This document shows positions 43,633-53,991 of a DNA stretch of 64,000 nucleotides, in pieces. Below the pieces are notes generated by a model that did no database searches, was not told the origin of the DNA, and saw only the letters and a program-made list of their open reading frames with translations. Position 1 is the first letter of the stretch, and each line of letters opens with the position of its first letter. The position numbers and the translations under genes are program-made. The stretch is from Cercophora sp. LCS_1 (lineage: Eukaryota; Ascomycota; Sordariomycetes; Sordariales; Lasiosphaeriaceae), in assembly GCA_036250225.1 (NCBI GenBank), contig JAPZLL010000039.1, forward strand, positions 1 to 64,000. The letters run 5' to 3'.

Positions 43633-44536
43633 TCATAGGTCTCCCTGCACCATCAGGCCATTGCTCTGATCAGAAACTAACTCAGCTGTTGTCACGGTGC
43701 CAGGAGCAAAGGTAATTATTCTTACCGCAGAGAGACAACCGCACTCTTCGTTGCTGCGAGCGCCGGGCGGGCAACATATCATTTCGGTTTCGCCGCAGAG
43801 ATCGTTATCAACCCGGCCTAAGGTCACGATAGCATTACCGTCAGGGCGAGGTTCAAATATTCTATCGGAACGAACAACTTACCCTCAACAGCACGCTGCC
43901 GTCTACCGGCTAGGTTGAAGCCGTGACGGTCATCATCCCTTCCCGAAGTCTTCTTCCTCTTCCCACCAACACATTCGCAGCTCTGATCGCTGTCTGACAA
44001 CCCAGGTGCGCAGCAGAGAAATTGGCCATCCGAACAGACCAAGTCATCCGTCGCCTTGTTTTTGTTCTTCCCCGCAGAACCACCATTACCACCACTCACA
44101 AGGATGGGTGGAAAGGTAGAAGAGCTGGGACAGCTACCTTTGCAGCAAAACTTCTTGTATCCCGTCACGCAGCAGGCGCCGTCGCCGCAGCCGCTGGTTT
44201 GGCAGTCGTTATAGCCTGAGGGGCAGCCGCCGGCGCAGAAGGGGGATGTGCCGGACCAGAAGCAGGATGCGGTAGGGGTGAGGGAGATTTCGTTGTTGTT
44301 GATGTTATTGTCCATGTCAGGGCGAGTGAGGTCGACGTGGATGTCTGTTAAGGCATCATTGTGTTAGTTGTGTTTTTGGATTTGGGGGGTTTGTGAAGCG
44401 GGGTGGGTGGAGGGTGGTGAAGGGATGGAATGGGGATGGAGATGGAGGGCGGGTGGGATAGGGGTGAGCACATACCGATGATGGCTGAGAAAGCAGTGGT
44501 GATGAATGGGGAGAGAAGCATAGTGTAGAAATGCAT
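43633..44536 (-). CDS. Secreted Cys-rich protein
   Basis: Exons 44536-44476, 44344-43883, 43817-43726 and 43665-43633 give 215 aa with phases 1, 1 and 0. The N-terminus MHFYTMLLSPFITTAFSA is a signal peptide ending exon 1. Exon 2 has a dense Cys cluster (CFWSGTSPFCAGGCPSGYND, then C..SGCGDGACC and KFCCKGSC), a Ser/Gly/Lys linker, then LCCAPG and CECVGGKRKK. Exon 3 adds a further ICCPPG and ECGCLS, so the CC-P-G unit is duplicated. This Cys pattern is common in secreted fungal proteins of unknown function. Dibasic sites (KRKK, GRRQR) in the linker could be cleaved by a Kex2-type protease. Only the short last exon is uncertain. Confidence 0.75.
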
Positions 44537-45697
44537 TTTGGATGTTTTTTGTTTTTTTTCAGATGGGGGATGAGGTCGGGGTGTTTCAGTGATGCCTGTG
44601 GATATAGCGCAGATTGTGTTGATGCCTTGATGTTGAGCTCTGGCAAAAACGCATCAGTTTGCCGGCGAGACTGGGAGGTATTTATCTTTATTTTGACCAC
44701 TGAGCAACAGGCCAAGGAAGAATAGCGACCGCCCGACGATAGGTGAGCTGAACCGCATCAAAACTGCGTCTTTCTCTCCACGCTCTCGGTCAACATGCCG
44801 GATGCTGATCAAGACTCGCCTCGCATTGGACCTTTACCTGTTCGAGCCCGGTCTTATCGCAATGAAGGATATTCGCCGAACCACAGTGAAGGTTCTTCCG
44901 CAGCCGGTCAACCAGATGCGTGCGTAATGCAAATAGGAACTTTGGGCTACATGGGATACCCGCTTAGGCAAGGGTGGTGAGACGGACAAGCGTGCCTCAG
45001 CTTCATTTGCCTCCCGCCCTCTCCGCATCTTCATCCCCGCATCTCTGTTCCTCTCGCGGGAACCAGCGCTTCCGAGGCCAAGACCGAACTGCGCATGGTA
45101 TGTGGCTTGCTGGGAGTTGCATAACTGATAGGATCACCGCATGCCATTCGTCTTCACTGTCAAGCAGCAGTATTCAGCTGGAGAGAATGTATTGTGTGCA
45201 TTATCTATGGCGGGGTGGCGGAGTCTGGACCGTGTGCTTCGTGCCGTTGTGGTTAGGATATGTGCCAGAGAAGGCATGGTCTGGGCGGGAAGCCTGCATG
45301 TGAGGCATCTGCACGGATTCCGCTGATGCATTTATTGACTTGTTTTGGGCGACGGCGAAGACCAATGCCATCAGTTGCTTGCACAGCTGGTCGATTTGCG
45401 AGAAAGCTGCCCTCCGCTACAAGTCCACGTCAGCCAACTCGGCTTTCTGGCGGGTTTGTTGGGTGTCATAGCCGAGAGGCCTTCAGGGCGGCCAAGTTGC
45501 TGTGTCAGACGTCGCGGGCCGTGCTCATGTCTTCGCGTCGGCTGAGAGCAACGAGTTAGCTGGGTCTCAATGCTGCAAGGGTTACCCGCAGGCCTGACTG
45601 ATTGATTTACTCAAATCGTGTTTGAATTGTGCTGGGCGTTGCACCCGGCCCGTTCCTCCGGCTTTCTGGGAATTGGAGGTGGCGGACAAGAGCAAGA
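44537..45697. other. Intergenic region
   Basis: About 1.16 kb with small ORFs on both strands and no recognised motif, repeat or RNA gene. Confidence 0.45.
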
Positions 45698-46708
45698 TTA
45701 AGAGCAAGTTGTGAGAAGGTGGGCCTGAAGGACGGGAGCTGGTAAAATCGTCCACGGACTCAACGCAAACAGGCTCTCCGATTTGACAATCGGAGGTCGG
45801 GCTTTGATTTGCCGATTTGTCTCCCCTGTCAAATTTTCAGGGCCAAACTTGGCCCTATCTCGATGCTGGTGACGCCCATAGAAGGAAGCCGGTCCTTTTG
45901 ACAGAGAGATCAAGGCGCAGTCCTGATTTCGGGCGTCTACCTCATCATCTCGGCAGTCCCGCGCAACAACATACCAAGCGATGTCACTACTCGGCCTCTG
46001 CGTGGGATCAAGCACATCGTACGTGTCTTCCATCGAGAGCGTCTCGAACGTTTCTCTTTGACGAGGAGTCATTTCCGGGAGGTCAACGAAGGATGCAGTC
46101 GCGATGTCCTTCGGTTTCGGCCACCAACATCCGTATGTGACAAACGTGTTGAGGACATGGGCGAGCGTCATCGTTTCTAGTGGAGCTATTGGCATTCCGT
46201 GAGAGAGTCGGACAATCGACTAAAGCGTGAACCAGAGGGCTTGGAGCAGCGCTGTCAATTTTACCAACCCGTCGGCCTTGTTTTTTTCCTGGATGTCGTC
46301 CTTGGACAAACCCCAGCTCTTGTAGTCGTCCCAGGAAACCAGGCCGTTGTTGAGCAGCCATGCGTATTGGCCAGGCCAGAGCGTTCGGTAACCACCCTCG
46401 CTTCCCGTGTGATATCGGACACCCACCATCCCAAGGTAGAATCCATGGAGCACTGTGAACTCCCCGTTGGTGGCGGTGGCGCATCTCCTCACGGCCTTGC
46501 GGGCTTGAATGAGCTCTTGAAGGGACTCGAGGCACACCATTTCTGGGGCGAGGATTGCCTTGACGAGCTGAAGGAACTTGTGTGTATTCCGTAGTCACGA
46601 TTGACGTGTGTACGAGGGTGAATTGCAGTCCAGGTGCAGATGATGATTGTGAAGAGAGAAGAGGTGATGATCGTCCACGTCCCGCGCGTACTGTCCTCGG
46701 GACCCAGC
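45698..46708 (-). pseudogene. Conserved fungal multi-pass membrane protein with a premature stop
   Basis: The coding frame from 46594 down gives KFLQLVKAILAPE, QELIQARKAVRR, GFYLGMVGV, LSKDDIQEKNKADGL and LLQALWFTL, then TAG at 46222-46220. In the same frame it goes straight on with SIVRLSHGMPIAPLE and TFVTYGCWWPKPKDI to 45698. These blocks are the well-known order of a widespread fungal membrane protein family of unknown function, in which Gln normally sits at the stop position (CAG to TAG). Upstream, the family's first segment (RGTWTIITSSLFTIIICTW) lies in another frame, so a 1-bp shift near 46580 is also needed. No start codon could be assigned. Confidence 0.7.
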
Positions 46709-47330
46709 CCACGAGCTCAACTCCGCCACCTGCTTCGGCCGTTTTTTATATCTTTTCCCCAACACGACCGAAATAACGACAAACAAAGACGCTGAAAACG
46801 CACCGCGAAGACGGAGACTAGGCGGACACGGCATTTTGAGGTTTGGGCCAGAGCTGCGGGTGAAGAATCGGGATGCGGCTTCGGGGTAAAGTATGCAGCC
46901 ACACGTTTTGAAAAGAGCGGAATCACCCTTGGCCTGACGCTGTGTTGCCCATCGTGATGATTTTGCTGCAATTTTCCTTGGTCGATGATGGTTCGCACTG
47001 TGCAGACTGCAAGTTAGGTCGCGGGCTTCCGGCACAGGTAGCAGGGGTGAGGCGCTTGTTCGCAGCGCATCTGGTTGTCATTCGCTGGCAGTCGCGGCCA
47101 GTCTTGAGCACCTTCCCACCTCGCGCATCAGAGTTCTTCAGCCGAAACCTGTGACCAGGGAGACTGAGCTGACCTAACCTTTGCTCTGATCGCCAAGAAA
47201 ATTCGCGCGCAGCACGACAGCGTCTGTTCCCGTTCATCAAACACCTCACTTCTTCGCGTTGGGAGCGACCCGACTGCGCACACCTTCAGCACATCGCGGT
47301 TACGAAAGGCGTCGACAAGAATACTTGAAA
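46709..47330. other. Divergent intergenic region
   Basis: Promoter regions of the broken membrane-protein gene and the hydrolase gene. TTTTTTATATC at 46742 is a possible TATA box for the minus-strand gene when read on that strand (GATATAAAAAA). Confidence 0.45.
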
Positions 47331-48578
47331 ATGGAGCCCTCAGCGCTCCGGCCAACTGTTCTGGCCGTTTGTCTGACGCTTGGCGTCCCAGTCGTCGTTT
47401 ACATCGGCCTGCTCGGCGCCATGGTCGCCGCTCCTTCCTTCCAAGCCCATGCCGTCTACCTGCACAAAATCACACTCACCTGGTTCAAGGATCTGAACGT
47501 GCCAGAGCAATTCGGCTTTGCTCACCACCAAGTGACGCCCTTTCACATCCCCACAAGTGAGGGGGAAAAACTGCACGCGTGGCATGTTTTACCCCTCGGC
47601 GCCTATCTTGAGAATGAGCAAGACTTGCTCGCCCAGGGTCCAGGGGCCGGCTCGGTGGACAGCTTCCAAGATACCCTGAACTTCCGTCTTCTGAAGGGAA
47701 ATCCCAATGCCAGGTTGGTGCTATATTTCCACGGTGCAAGCGGCACCATGGCAAGCGGGTGGAGGCCGGCGAGCTACCGTTCACTCTACGCGGCGGATCC
47801 CGTCAACACCCACATCCTGACGTTTGACTACCGCGGATACGGTCTGTCAAGCGGTCACCCCTCTGAGACCGGACTGATCAACGACGCACTTGCCGCCGCG
47901 CACTGGGCCATGCACACGGCCGGCATTCCACCCGAGCGTATCGTCATCTTCGGTCAGAGTCTCGGATCTGCCGTCGCCATCGCTCTGGTCAACGAACTTG
48001 TCAATCCTCGTCGTCAACCAAACGAAAAGATACATTTCGCCGGCTTGGTCGTCACAGCAAGCTTCACGGACGTCCCACGACTGACGGCCACCTACAGAAT
48101 CGGCGGTTTCATCCCAGTTTTATCACCAGTGGCCAGGCTGCCAACTTTGTTCAACTTCTTCACGAAGCGACTTCAGAGTACCTGGGATAACTCCCAGCGT
48201 TTGGGCGACTTTATCACGTCAGCTGCCCGCTATCATGTGACTTTCCTCCACGCAGAAGACGACTCCGACATCCCAATGAAGCACTCCATCCAGCTATTCC
48301 GGGAAGCTGTCCGCGTGGCAGACGATCAAAATAAAGCTGTCGGCAAGGACTCGTCCGCCGGTGGAAACGAAGAGGATCGAGAACTCGAAGACAGGATTGA
48401 CGAAAAAACCGAGATGCGAGGGCAGGGAGGTAACGTGACAATATGGCCAACGCTCAAGGGACCCATCAGACTAGAACTGCTACGCTACGGAGTCCACGAC
48501 AAGATCATGTCGTTTCCTGTCACAGGACTTGCCGTGAGGAGGGCCTTTGACTCTGTTAGATATGCGGGAGAGCCATGA
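47331..48578 (+). CDS. Membrane-anchored alpha/beta hydrolase (ABHD12/13-like)
   Basis: A single exon of 415 aa from ATG 47331; the open frame upstream begins with TTG only. One N-terminal anchor helix (TVLAVCLTLGVPVVVYIGLL). The hydrolase fold shows LVLYFHGASGTMASG (oxyanion HG), THILTFDYRGYGLSSG, the nucleophile elbow GQSLGS with Ser210, an acid HAEDDSDIP and a catalytic His in YGVHDK near the C-terminus. An inserted acidic segment (about 48300-48420) separates the acid and His. ABHD12/13-type enzymes are serine hydrolases acting on lipids or thioesters at membranes. The substrate is unknown. Confidence 0.87.
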   Translation: MEPSALRPTVLAVCLTLGVPVVVYIGLLGAMVAAPSFQAHAVYLHKITLTWFKDLNVPEQFGFAHHQVTPFHIPTSEGEKLHAWHVLPLGAYLENEQDLLAQGPGAGSVDSFQDTLNFRLLKGNPNARLVLYFHGASGTMASGWRPASYRSLYAADPVNTHILTFDYRGYGLSSGHPSETGLINDALAAAHWAMHTAGIPPERIVIFGQSLGSAVAIALVNELVNPRRQPNEKIHFAGLVVTASFTDVPRLTATYRIGGFIPVLSPVARLPTLFNFFTKRLQSTWDNSQRLGDFITSAARYHVTFLHAEDDSDIPMKHSIQLFREAVRVADDQNKAVGKDSSAGGNEEDRELEDRIDEKTEMRGQGGNVTIWPTLKGPIRLELLRYGVHDKIMSFPVTGLAVRRAFDSVRYAGEP

Positions 48579-48745
48579 AGACTGTAAGTCAAAAGGGCGT
48601 AGCGTAAGAGGCCAACGGGGCAGAAGGTCCAAACTTCGAACAATACGCAGCTCTGATGCAACGGTTTCGCAAATCTCATTGCAATTAACAAGCGACACTA
48701 TTCCCGAATCTTGCTGAGACCGACGTCGTTCATCAGCCCCATTGC

Positions 48746-48940
48746 TCAATCGCCACCACCATCGCCGCCGCCGGAATCGCCACCGCTGTCACCCCAGCCG
48801 CCGGAGCTGCTCGAGTCATTCGAGCTACTGCTGTTGTCGTTGGAGTGGGAGCTACTATGATGGCCGTGGTGACCCTTGTCGTCGGCAGTGTTGTCGGTAT
48901 TTCCGCCGCCATCTCGCCGTTCTTCTTCCCACCAAGGCAT
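48746..48940 (-). CDS. Small Ser/Gly/Asp-rich hydrophilic protein
   Basis: 64 aa from an ATG at 48940. Starts MPWWEEERRDGGG, then a His/Ser/Asn-rich stretch (GHHGHHSSSHSNDN) and a Gly/Asp tail. No membrane segment or signal peptide. Low-complexity composition makes the call uncertain, but the MPWW start and stop placement between two genes resemble short proteins often annotated in fungi. The antisense frame is also open, so this could be a repeat-rich non-coding stretch. Confidence 0.4.
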   Translation of the reverse strand: MPWWEEERRDGGGNTDNTADDKGHHGHHSSSHSNDNSSSSNDSSSSGGWGDSGGDSGGGDGGGD

Positions 48941-50407
48941 GTTGAGGGACGTTGAATTGGTTCGAAGGGTCCTGTACGATGCTTTTCAGCGTGTTGGCGT
49001 TTGAAGGCCCGTATTCCGGTGTAAGAAGAACTCACGTGTATGCTTTGGTTGTGGGCTGGAAGAGCTGGGGTGATGAGCCGTGCAACATTCTCCTGGGTGG
49101 GGAATCAAGCTATCTATTTATCTTCAATCCCGACAGCTGCTTCCCACCACACTGAACAAGTCCCAATCAATGCCGCGATGTGCAAACCGACAAAAAGTCT
49201 CAGCCGCATCGACGATGTCCGAAAGGTCACTTGGTTACCACAAGAGGATGCGCGGCTCGGCGTGCGGCATTTCCTTCATTGGCTTCCCCGGTCGTCGACA
49301 GCAATGTCGGGCAATCGAGCGGGCTGCCTATACGCCACAACCTGACGGCTCGGTGACGCTAGTGCTCATGAGAACGCATCCTGCAGTTCATCACATCAAG
49401 CACCTGTGCCCATTTTCACAACATCATGATATCGAACCACGCGTCAAGACAGAGCCGCGTGATTGGAATTCGACGATGCTATTGCAAGAACCCCGTACGT
49501 GGAGCCTCAACGGTTCATTCTCGCCGGCAGTTGTGGGTTGACTGGGGGTCACAGCCCACTCATGCACAGCAGTCACAGGTTGGCGCTTTGACCTCCCTTT
49601 CTCTGAGCCCTTCAAGCTCCTCGGCGTGATGGATGCGGTCAGACGAGTGAGCCGGGCATCCCTGCCCCTACACCACGGTCCATATATACGGCGAGGACCA
49701 CTAGTTCCACAGTTCCAGCTCGTAAGCCAACCCCGTGTTGTGAGACGTGGGACAGATCGTGGGCATGAGATCGGAGTACTTGTCGTCGTCTGTTTAGGTC
49801 CCCCTTCATGCAAGAGAACGGGTGGAAGACATACATAGCAGAAGATGTGGGATGCCGCGGAAAACCCGGTAGGACAGCAGGGCCTTACAGGGATGAGCTC
49901 CCTGTTGATTCGATGTTAACCGAAACACTGGGACGGCACAATCCGATCTGGTGCAGATTGATTCAGGGCCCTGGGACAACAATACCCCGGCTCCCAGATT
50001 CTGGGACCCGGAGCAGTTTACACGATTGCCCCATATTCTCGACTGCAGCAGACACAACATGTACCTTTAACCGCTCACAGAGTGCGCGACTTGTAGACGT
50101 ACGGGTCTTTGATCGTGTTGCTTCTGGCGATCCGTTTAACTGTCCTCGATCAAGACATGTTTGCACCGACATGTTTCCGAGACAAAGAGCGGTCAAGCCT
50201 TGGAAAGACTCATACCTCGTACAGCAAGCGACGGGTTACAGATCTCGATCTCATTCTGCATCTTGTGGTTATGGTACTAGAGTTTCGAATACCCGGCTCT
50301 ATAAATACCACGCCCAACCATCCTCCTGAGCCTTCTCATCATCATCGCCAACGACCATCACACTCACCAACCAGCTCACCAACACCACCGCCACCACCGC
50401 CACCACT
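48941..50407. other. Intergenic region with TATA box for the hemopexin-like gene
   Basis: About 1.5 kb with overlapping short ORFs and nothing recognised. TATAAATA at 50300-50307 is a clear TATA box about 100 bp upstream of the ATG at 50408. Confidence 0.5.
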
Positions 50408-51139
50408 ATGCGCTCCTGCTTCAACCACCCCACCATCAAGGAATCCTACTTCCTCAGCGGCGCCCGCTACGCCCGCATCAAGGTGGTCCCCTCGTCCCGT
50501 AACGACCGCATCACCTTTGGCCCCGCCAAGCTGGTCGACCACTGGCCGTCCCTCGTCAAGTGCGGCTTCGACAGCGTCGACGCCATCCTCCCCGTGCCGG
50601 GCTACGACAAGGAGATCTACGTCTTCAGCGGCCTGCAGTACGCCCGCATCAAGGTGATCCCGGAAACGTCGGACGACACGGTCGTCTACGGCCCAGCCAA
50701 GATCACAGACCAGTGGCCCAGTCTGGCCAAGGCCGGCTTTGACCGGGTCGACACGTGCATGCCCGTCCCCGGTGAGGGGAACGAGAGCGAGGCGTACTTC
50801 TTCCGCGGGGAGAACTATGTGAGGGTCAAGGTTGTTCCGGGGTCTAACAATGACAGCATTCGGTTTGGGCCAGCGAAGATTGGTACGTCGTTGTCTGTCT
50901 CAGGTCTGGTAGAGGGACTGATGTTGTGAATAGCGGATCACTGGCCCAGCCTCGTCAAGGCCAAGTTTGATGTGGTGGATGCCATCTTGCCAGTTCCTGG
51001 CTATGATGGACTGGCGTATTTCTTCCGCGGAAACCGCTACGCTAGGATCAAGGTTATCCCCAGCACGCAGAAGGATGAGATCGACTTTGGTCCTGCGGCC
51101 ATTGCTGCCGAGTGGCCGTCGCTTTCTTGGGACTGGTGA
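50408..51139 (+). CDS. Four-repeat hemopexin-like propeller protein
   Basis: Exons 50408-50882 and 50934-51139 give 226 aa. Four tandem repeats of about 50-60 aa each follow one pattern: a (Y/V)(F/V)F.G..Y(A/V)R(I/V)KV(I/V)P strand pair, a (D/E).(I/V).(F/Y)GPA(K/A)I turn and a WPSL. Repeats 1-3 are in exon 1 and repeat 4 in exon 2. This is the hemopexin/albumin-2-like four-bladed propeller, which in other proteins binds heme, spermine or matrix partners. No signal peptide, so cytosolic. Each repeat ends with a W that may line the central channel. The ligand is unknown; the length fits a complete single propeller. Confidence 0.85.
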
Positions 51140-51296
51140 GCTGTAGCCAGGTCAAACTGAGGCCTTGATCCTCGGGCTACGAGTTCACATCGAGACACTT
51201 GTTGATCTACTAGTTTATTGGATCTTCAACCATTCAATCAAGTCTCATTCCCACCTTTGGCAACCCCGCCCCTGCTGTCCCAGTACTGTATCCACC

Positions 51297-51989
51297 CTAA
51301 CATAAATCCCTCACAACAACAGCCTCCCTCACAAACAGCCCCTCAACCGCAACCTTGACCAAAAACCTCGCCACGCTCTCAACACCCACGCTGTCCCTCA
51401 CCGTCATCCCCCCTCCTGTACTCCCCAACATCTCAACCTCTTTCCTTTCACCAGTCTCACCCTCAAATCTCAACTTAACAGCCCGAACCAAAGTCCACTC
51501 CATTCCCTCTCTAGTTCTCATCTCCGAGTCAACAATCCCATGATCTTCCAACGCATACTTCACATTCGTCCACCGCATAAACAACCTGCTCACCAACGGC
51601 AGGGATCCCCACGAATCCCCAACACCAGCAGTCGACATCACCACCACCCGATGCACCCCATGTTCCTCTAGCACCGCACATGTAGTCGCAACGCAATCAG
51701 CCAAAAAGCGAGGCGGTGAGATTTGCGCTGCGAACGGGGAGTCCGATGCGCGGAGCGTGTTGAGCGTGATGATTGCTGCCGATGGGATGAGATTGGGTGT
51801 TGTTGCGGACAGAGCAGTGGTGACGTCCGATCTCGAGAGGGGCGAGCCGGTTGTGATGGTCAGGTTTGGGTGCGGTGTGAGTTTGGAGGGGTCGCGGACT
51901 AGGGCTGTGGCTGTGTGGTTTTGGGAGAGAAGTGTGGCGAGGACGTGCTGGCCTGTTCGGCCGGTTGTGCCGAGGAGGAGGAAGTGCAT
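51297..51989 (-). CDS. NmrA-like NAD(P)-binding protein
   Basis: A single exon of 230 aa. The N-terminus MHFLLLGTTGRTGQHVLATL has the glycine motif G-x-T-G-x-T-G of the extended Rossmann fold, followed by TALVRDPSKL, the usual adenine-side strand. HRVVVMSTAGVGDS is the third conserved strand. The Tyr-x-x-x-Lys of active short-chain dehydrogenases is not evident, as expected for NmrA-like sensors or atypical reductases. The function of this member cannot be told. Confidence 0.85.
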   Translation of the reverse strand: MHFLLLGTTGRTGQHVLATLLSQNHTATALVRDPSKLTPHPNLTITTGSPLSRSDVTTALSATTPNLIPSAAIITLNTLRASDSPFAAQISPPRFLADCVATTCAVLEEHGVHRVVVMSTAGVGDSWGSLPLVSRLFMRWTNVKYALEDHGIVDSEMRTREGMEWTLVRAVKLRFEGETGERKEVEMLGSTGGGMTVRDSVGVESVARFLVKVAVEGLFVREAVVVRDLC

Positions 51990-52364
51990 TGGTATGGTAC
52001 TTGGCGGGTGAGGGAGTTGGGGTATTTGATGGGGAGTGAGCTGGTTGTTGTGAAGAGAAGATGGAGTTTTTGGTGGGTTTTATAGAGCTGGCCATTCTTC
52101 TCGGACACTTGGGAAGAAGGGATGGGGACATGTGCTTACGGAGCTGACTACGCGGTTGTTGGTGCGATGGTTTCTGTTGATTGGCTGGTTCGGTGCGCAT
52201 GCTGGAAAGGGAAGCCCAGGGCCAAGGGAGACCGGCACAGCCGGCTTGCTCCGTCTCCTTACTGCCTTGCAACATGCCAGGCACTTATAATTCCTGTAGA
52301 TGCGCATTTCGTGGTGCATGTCAAATCAAAAGATTGCTCTGCTTTCTGCTAGATAATACAGGGG
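51990..52364. other. Intergenic gap
   Basis: Upstream of the NmrA-like gene and 3' of the regulator gene. Nothing recognised. Confidence 0.45.
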
Positions 52365-53574
52365 TCACTGGCTCCCGACCGTTCTAAAGTAATCCTTGAC
52401 TCTCTCACCCACTTCGCTTGCGATCACCTCCAGTTGCTCATTCTCGATCTCAAGCTGAGCAGAGCTTTCCGGCGGGAGATCCAGGACCCCCAGGAGAACG
52501 ATCTTCAGTATCTGGTGCAAAAAGAGCATGAACAACACCGAAAGACGCTCTGTCAGAGCCCCGTCATCTTGGTTGTCGAGCTCGACCGCAATGAGCCACG
52601 AGTCCAGAGATCCCATCAGGGATGCTTTCTCAGATAAGAGTCCAAGAGCATCCCCTACCAGCTCAACACGCGACACCTTGTTCAGAAACTCAAGGGCTGA
52701 CTCGGCAATCTTTGTGAGACCCTTCCGCCTGTCGGGCACAATCGTTCGTAGCCCGTCCCGACAAACTTCCCGCGGAGTGCCCACATATTTGCATGGCGCG
52801 GCAAACAGCTTGATAACGAAGACATCCAAGAAGGGAAGCGGGCCACGGCGTGCTGGCACCACTTCTCTCGCAGCAACAGCCAAACTCGGTCTTGCCCGAT
52901 TCTCCCGCATGATACCAAGTCCTTGAATGATATGTTGTGCCATGGCTGCATAGTTTGCCCGAACCTGCTCGATGCTGATAAAGACCTGACAGCAGAGCAA
53001 TGTCGACCGCAACCCATCCGAGTCTGGGTACGACAGAGTCGACGCCAGACCCCGTAAGGCCTTGCAGTACGTTTGGACACCGTAGTCATGCTTCGCAGTC
53101 GGTAACAGAACTGACGCTGGGACACCTTTAGATGCCTGCAGGTCTTCCCGGAGGACTTTGAGCGAAGAGACTGCGTGTTGGATGGGCAGATCGGTCAGGC
53201 TGGCTTGGAGGACTTGTCTGGCTTCGTCATCACAGGGGAGCTTGATGTCGAACATGGTTTTGATGGAGAAGTAGCGGTTTAAGAGGTCGACATCCTGAGG
53301 GGCAATCTGACCGGGGGTGGGCTGGCGGCTGTTGACGGCGTGACTGGTCACCAATTTGAAGGGAGACGAATAGCCATCGCAGGTGCGACCGGTGCTGGAA
53401 CACCTTTTGCATGATGGCTTGTTCTCGTCGCATTTAATCTTCCGTATCCTGTTGCCATGAGTAATTTGGTTGGGCTAGCGATGGGATTGGACCTCACCTG
53501 CAAGTTGCGCAGCCGGTTTTCACCTTTGCTCCTCTTTGAACGGTGCGCTTGTGGGTGACGAGGCTTCCGGTCAT
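52365..53574 (-). CDS. Zn2Cys6 transcription factor
   Basis: Exons 53574-53498 and 53448-52365 give 386 aa; the intron (49 bp) splits the zinc cluster. The cluster is GCATC, RIRKIKC, then DENKPSCKRC and SSTGRTC, which gives exactly C-x2-C-x6-C-x6-C-x2-C-x6-C. It is followed by a short linker and a fungal-type regulatory region with many Leu-rich helices (RSTLLCCQVFISIEQVRANY, FLDVFVIKLFAAPCKYV). The ATG at 53574 (MTGSLVTHKRTVQRG) is the first in frame; the upstream open region starts with GTG. Typical of regulators near secondary-metabolism or accessory genes; targets unknown. Confidence 0.9.
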
Positions 53575-53991
53575 CGTAGAAGGAAGGAACTCCGAACAGG
53601 CCAATTGACGACTGAACCTTGATCTATCAGCGGGCCCGAGAAGAGGGGCGGATCCCTGTTTTCGCGTTTTGTGGGAAAGACCTTGTTGGGGTTTCACCTG
53701 CCGCGGGAGTCGGTTTTGAATGAAGACGTGATCCCACCTGATGGAAGGAAGGAAGGAAGGAGGATCGACCTGGGAGAGGGTGTCAGCGCTAGCTCAACTG
53801 GGAAGCGGGAGCGAACCCACCAATCACCATCATCCCGTCCAGTGAGCCCTGCCTGCCGCTTGACCACCCCGATGCACTTACAAACCAAGTGGCTGGCCCA
53901 TTCTCCCTCGATATAAAAAAAAGCTTGGAACATGTTGAAGCTCAACACAAACTGTCCCAAAATTGCGTCGACACTACTCCGCGCCCCGAAA
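53575..53991. other. Divergent promoter region with GGAA repeat
   Basis: Lies between the regulator gene and the GST gene, transcribed apart, with about 420 bp between the ATGs. GGAA repeats at 53743-53760. Co-control by one promoter is possible but untested. Confidence 0.5.

Noticed and set aside
45141..45559. Overlapping plus-strand ORFs of 60-100 aa
   Set aside because: Three frames open at once in GC-rich sequence, no motif, no splice links.
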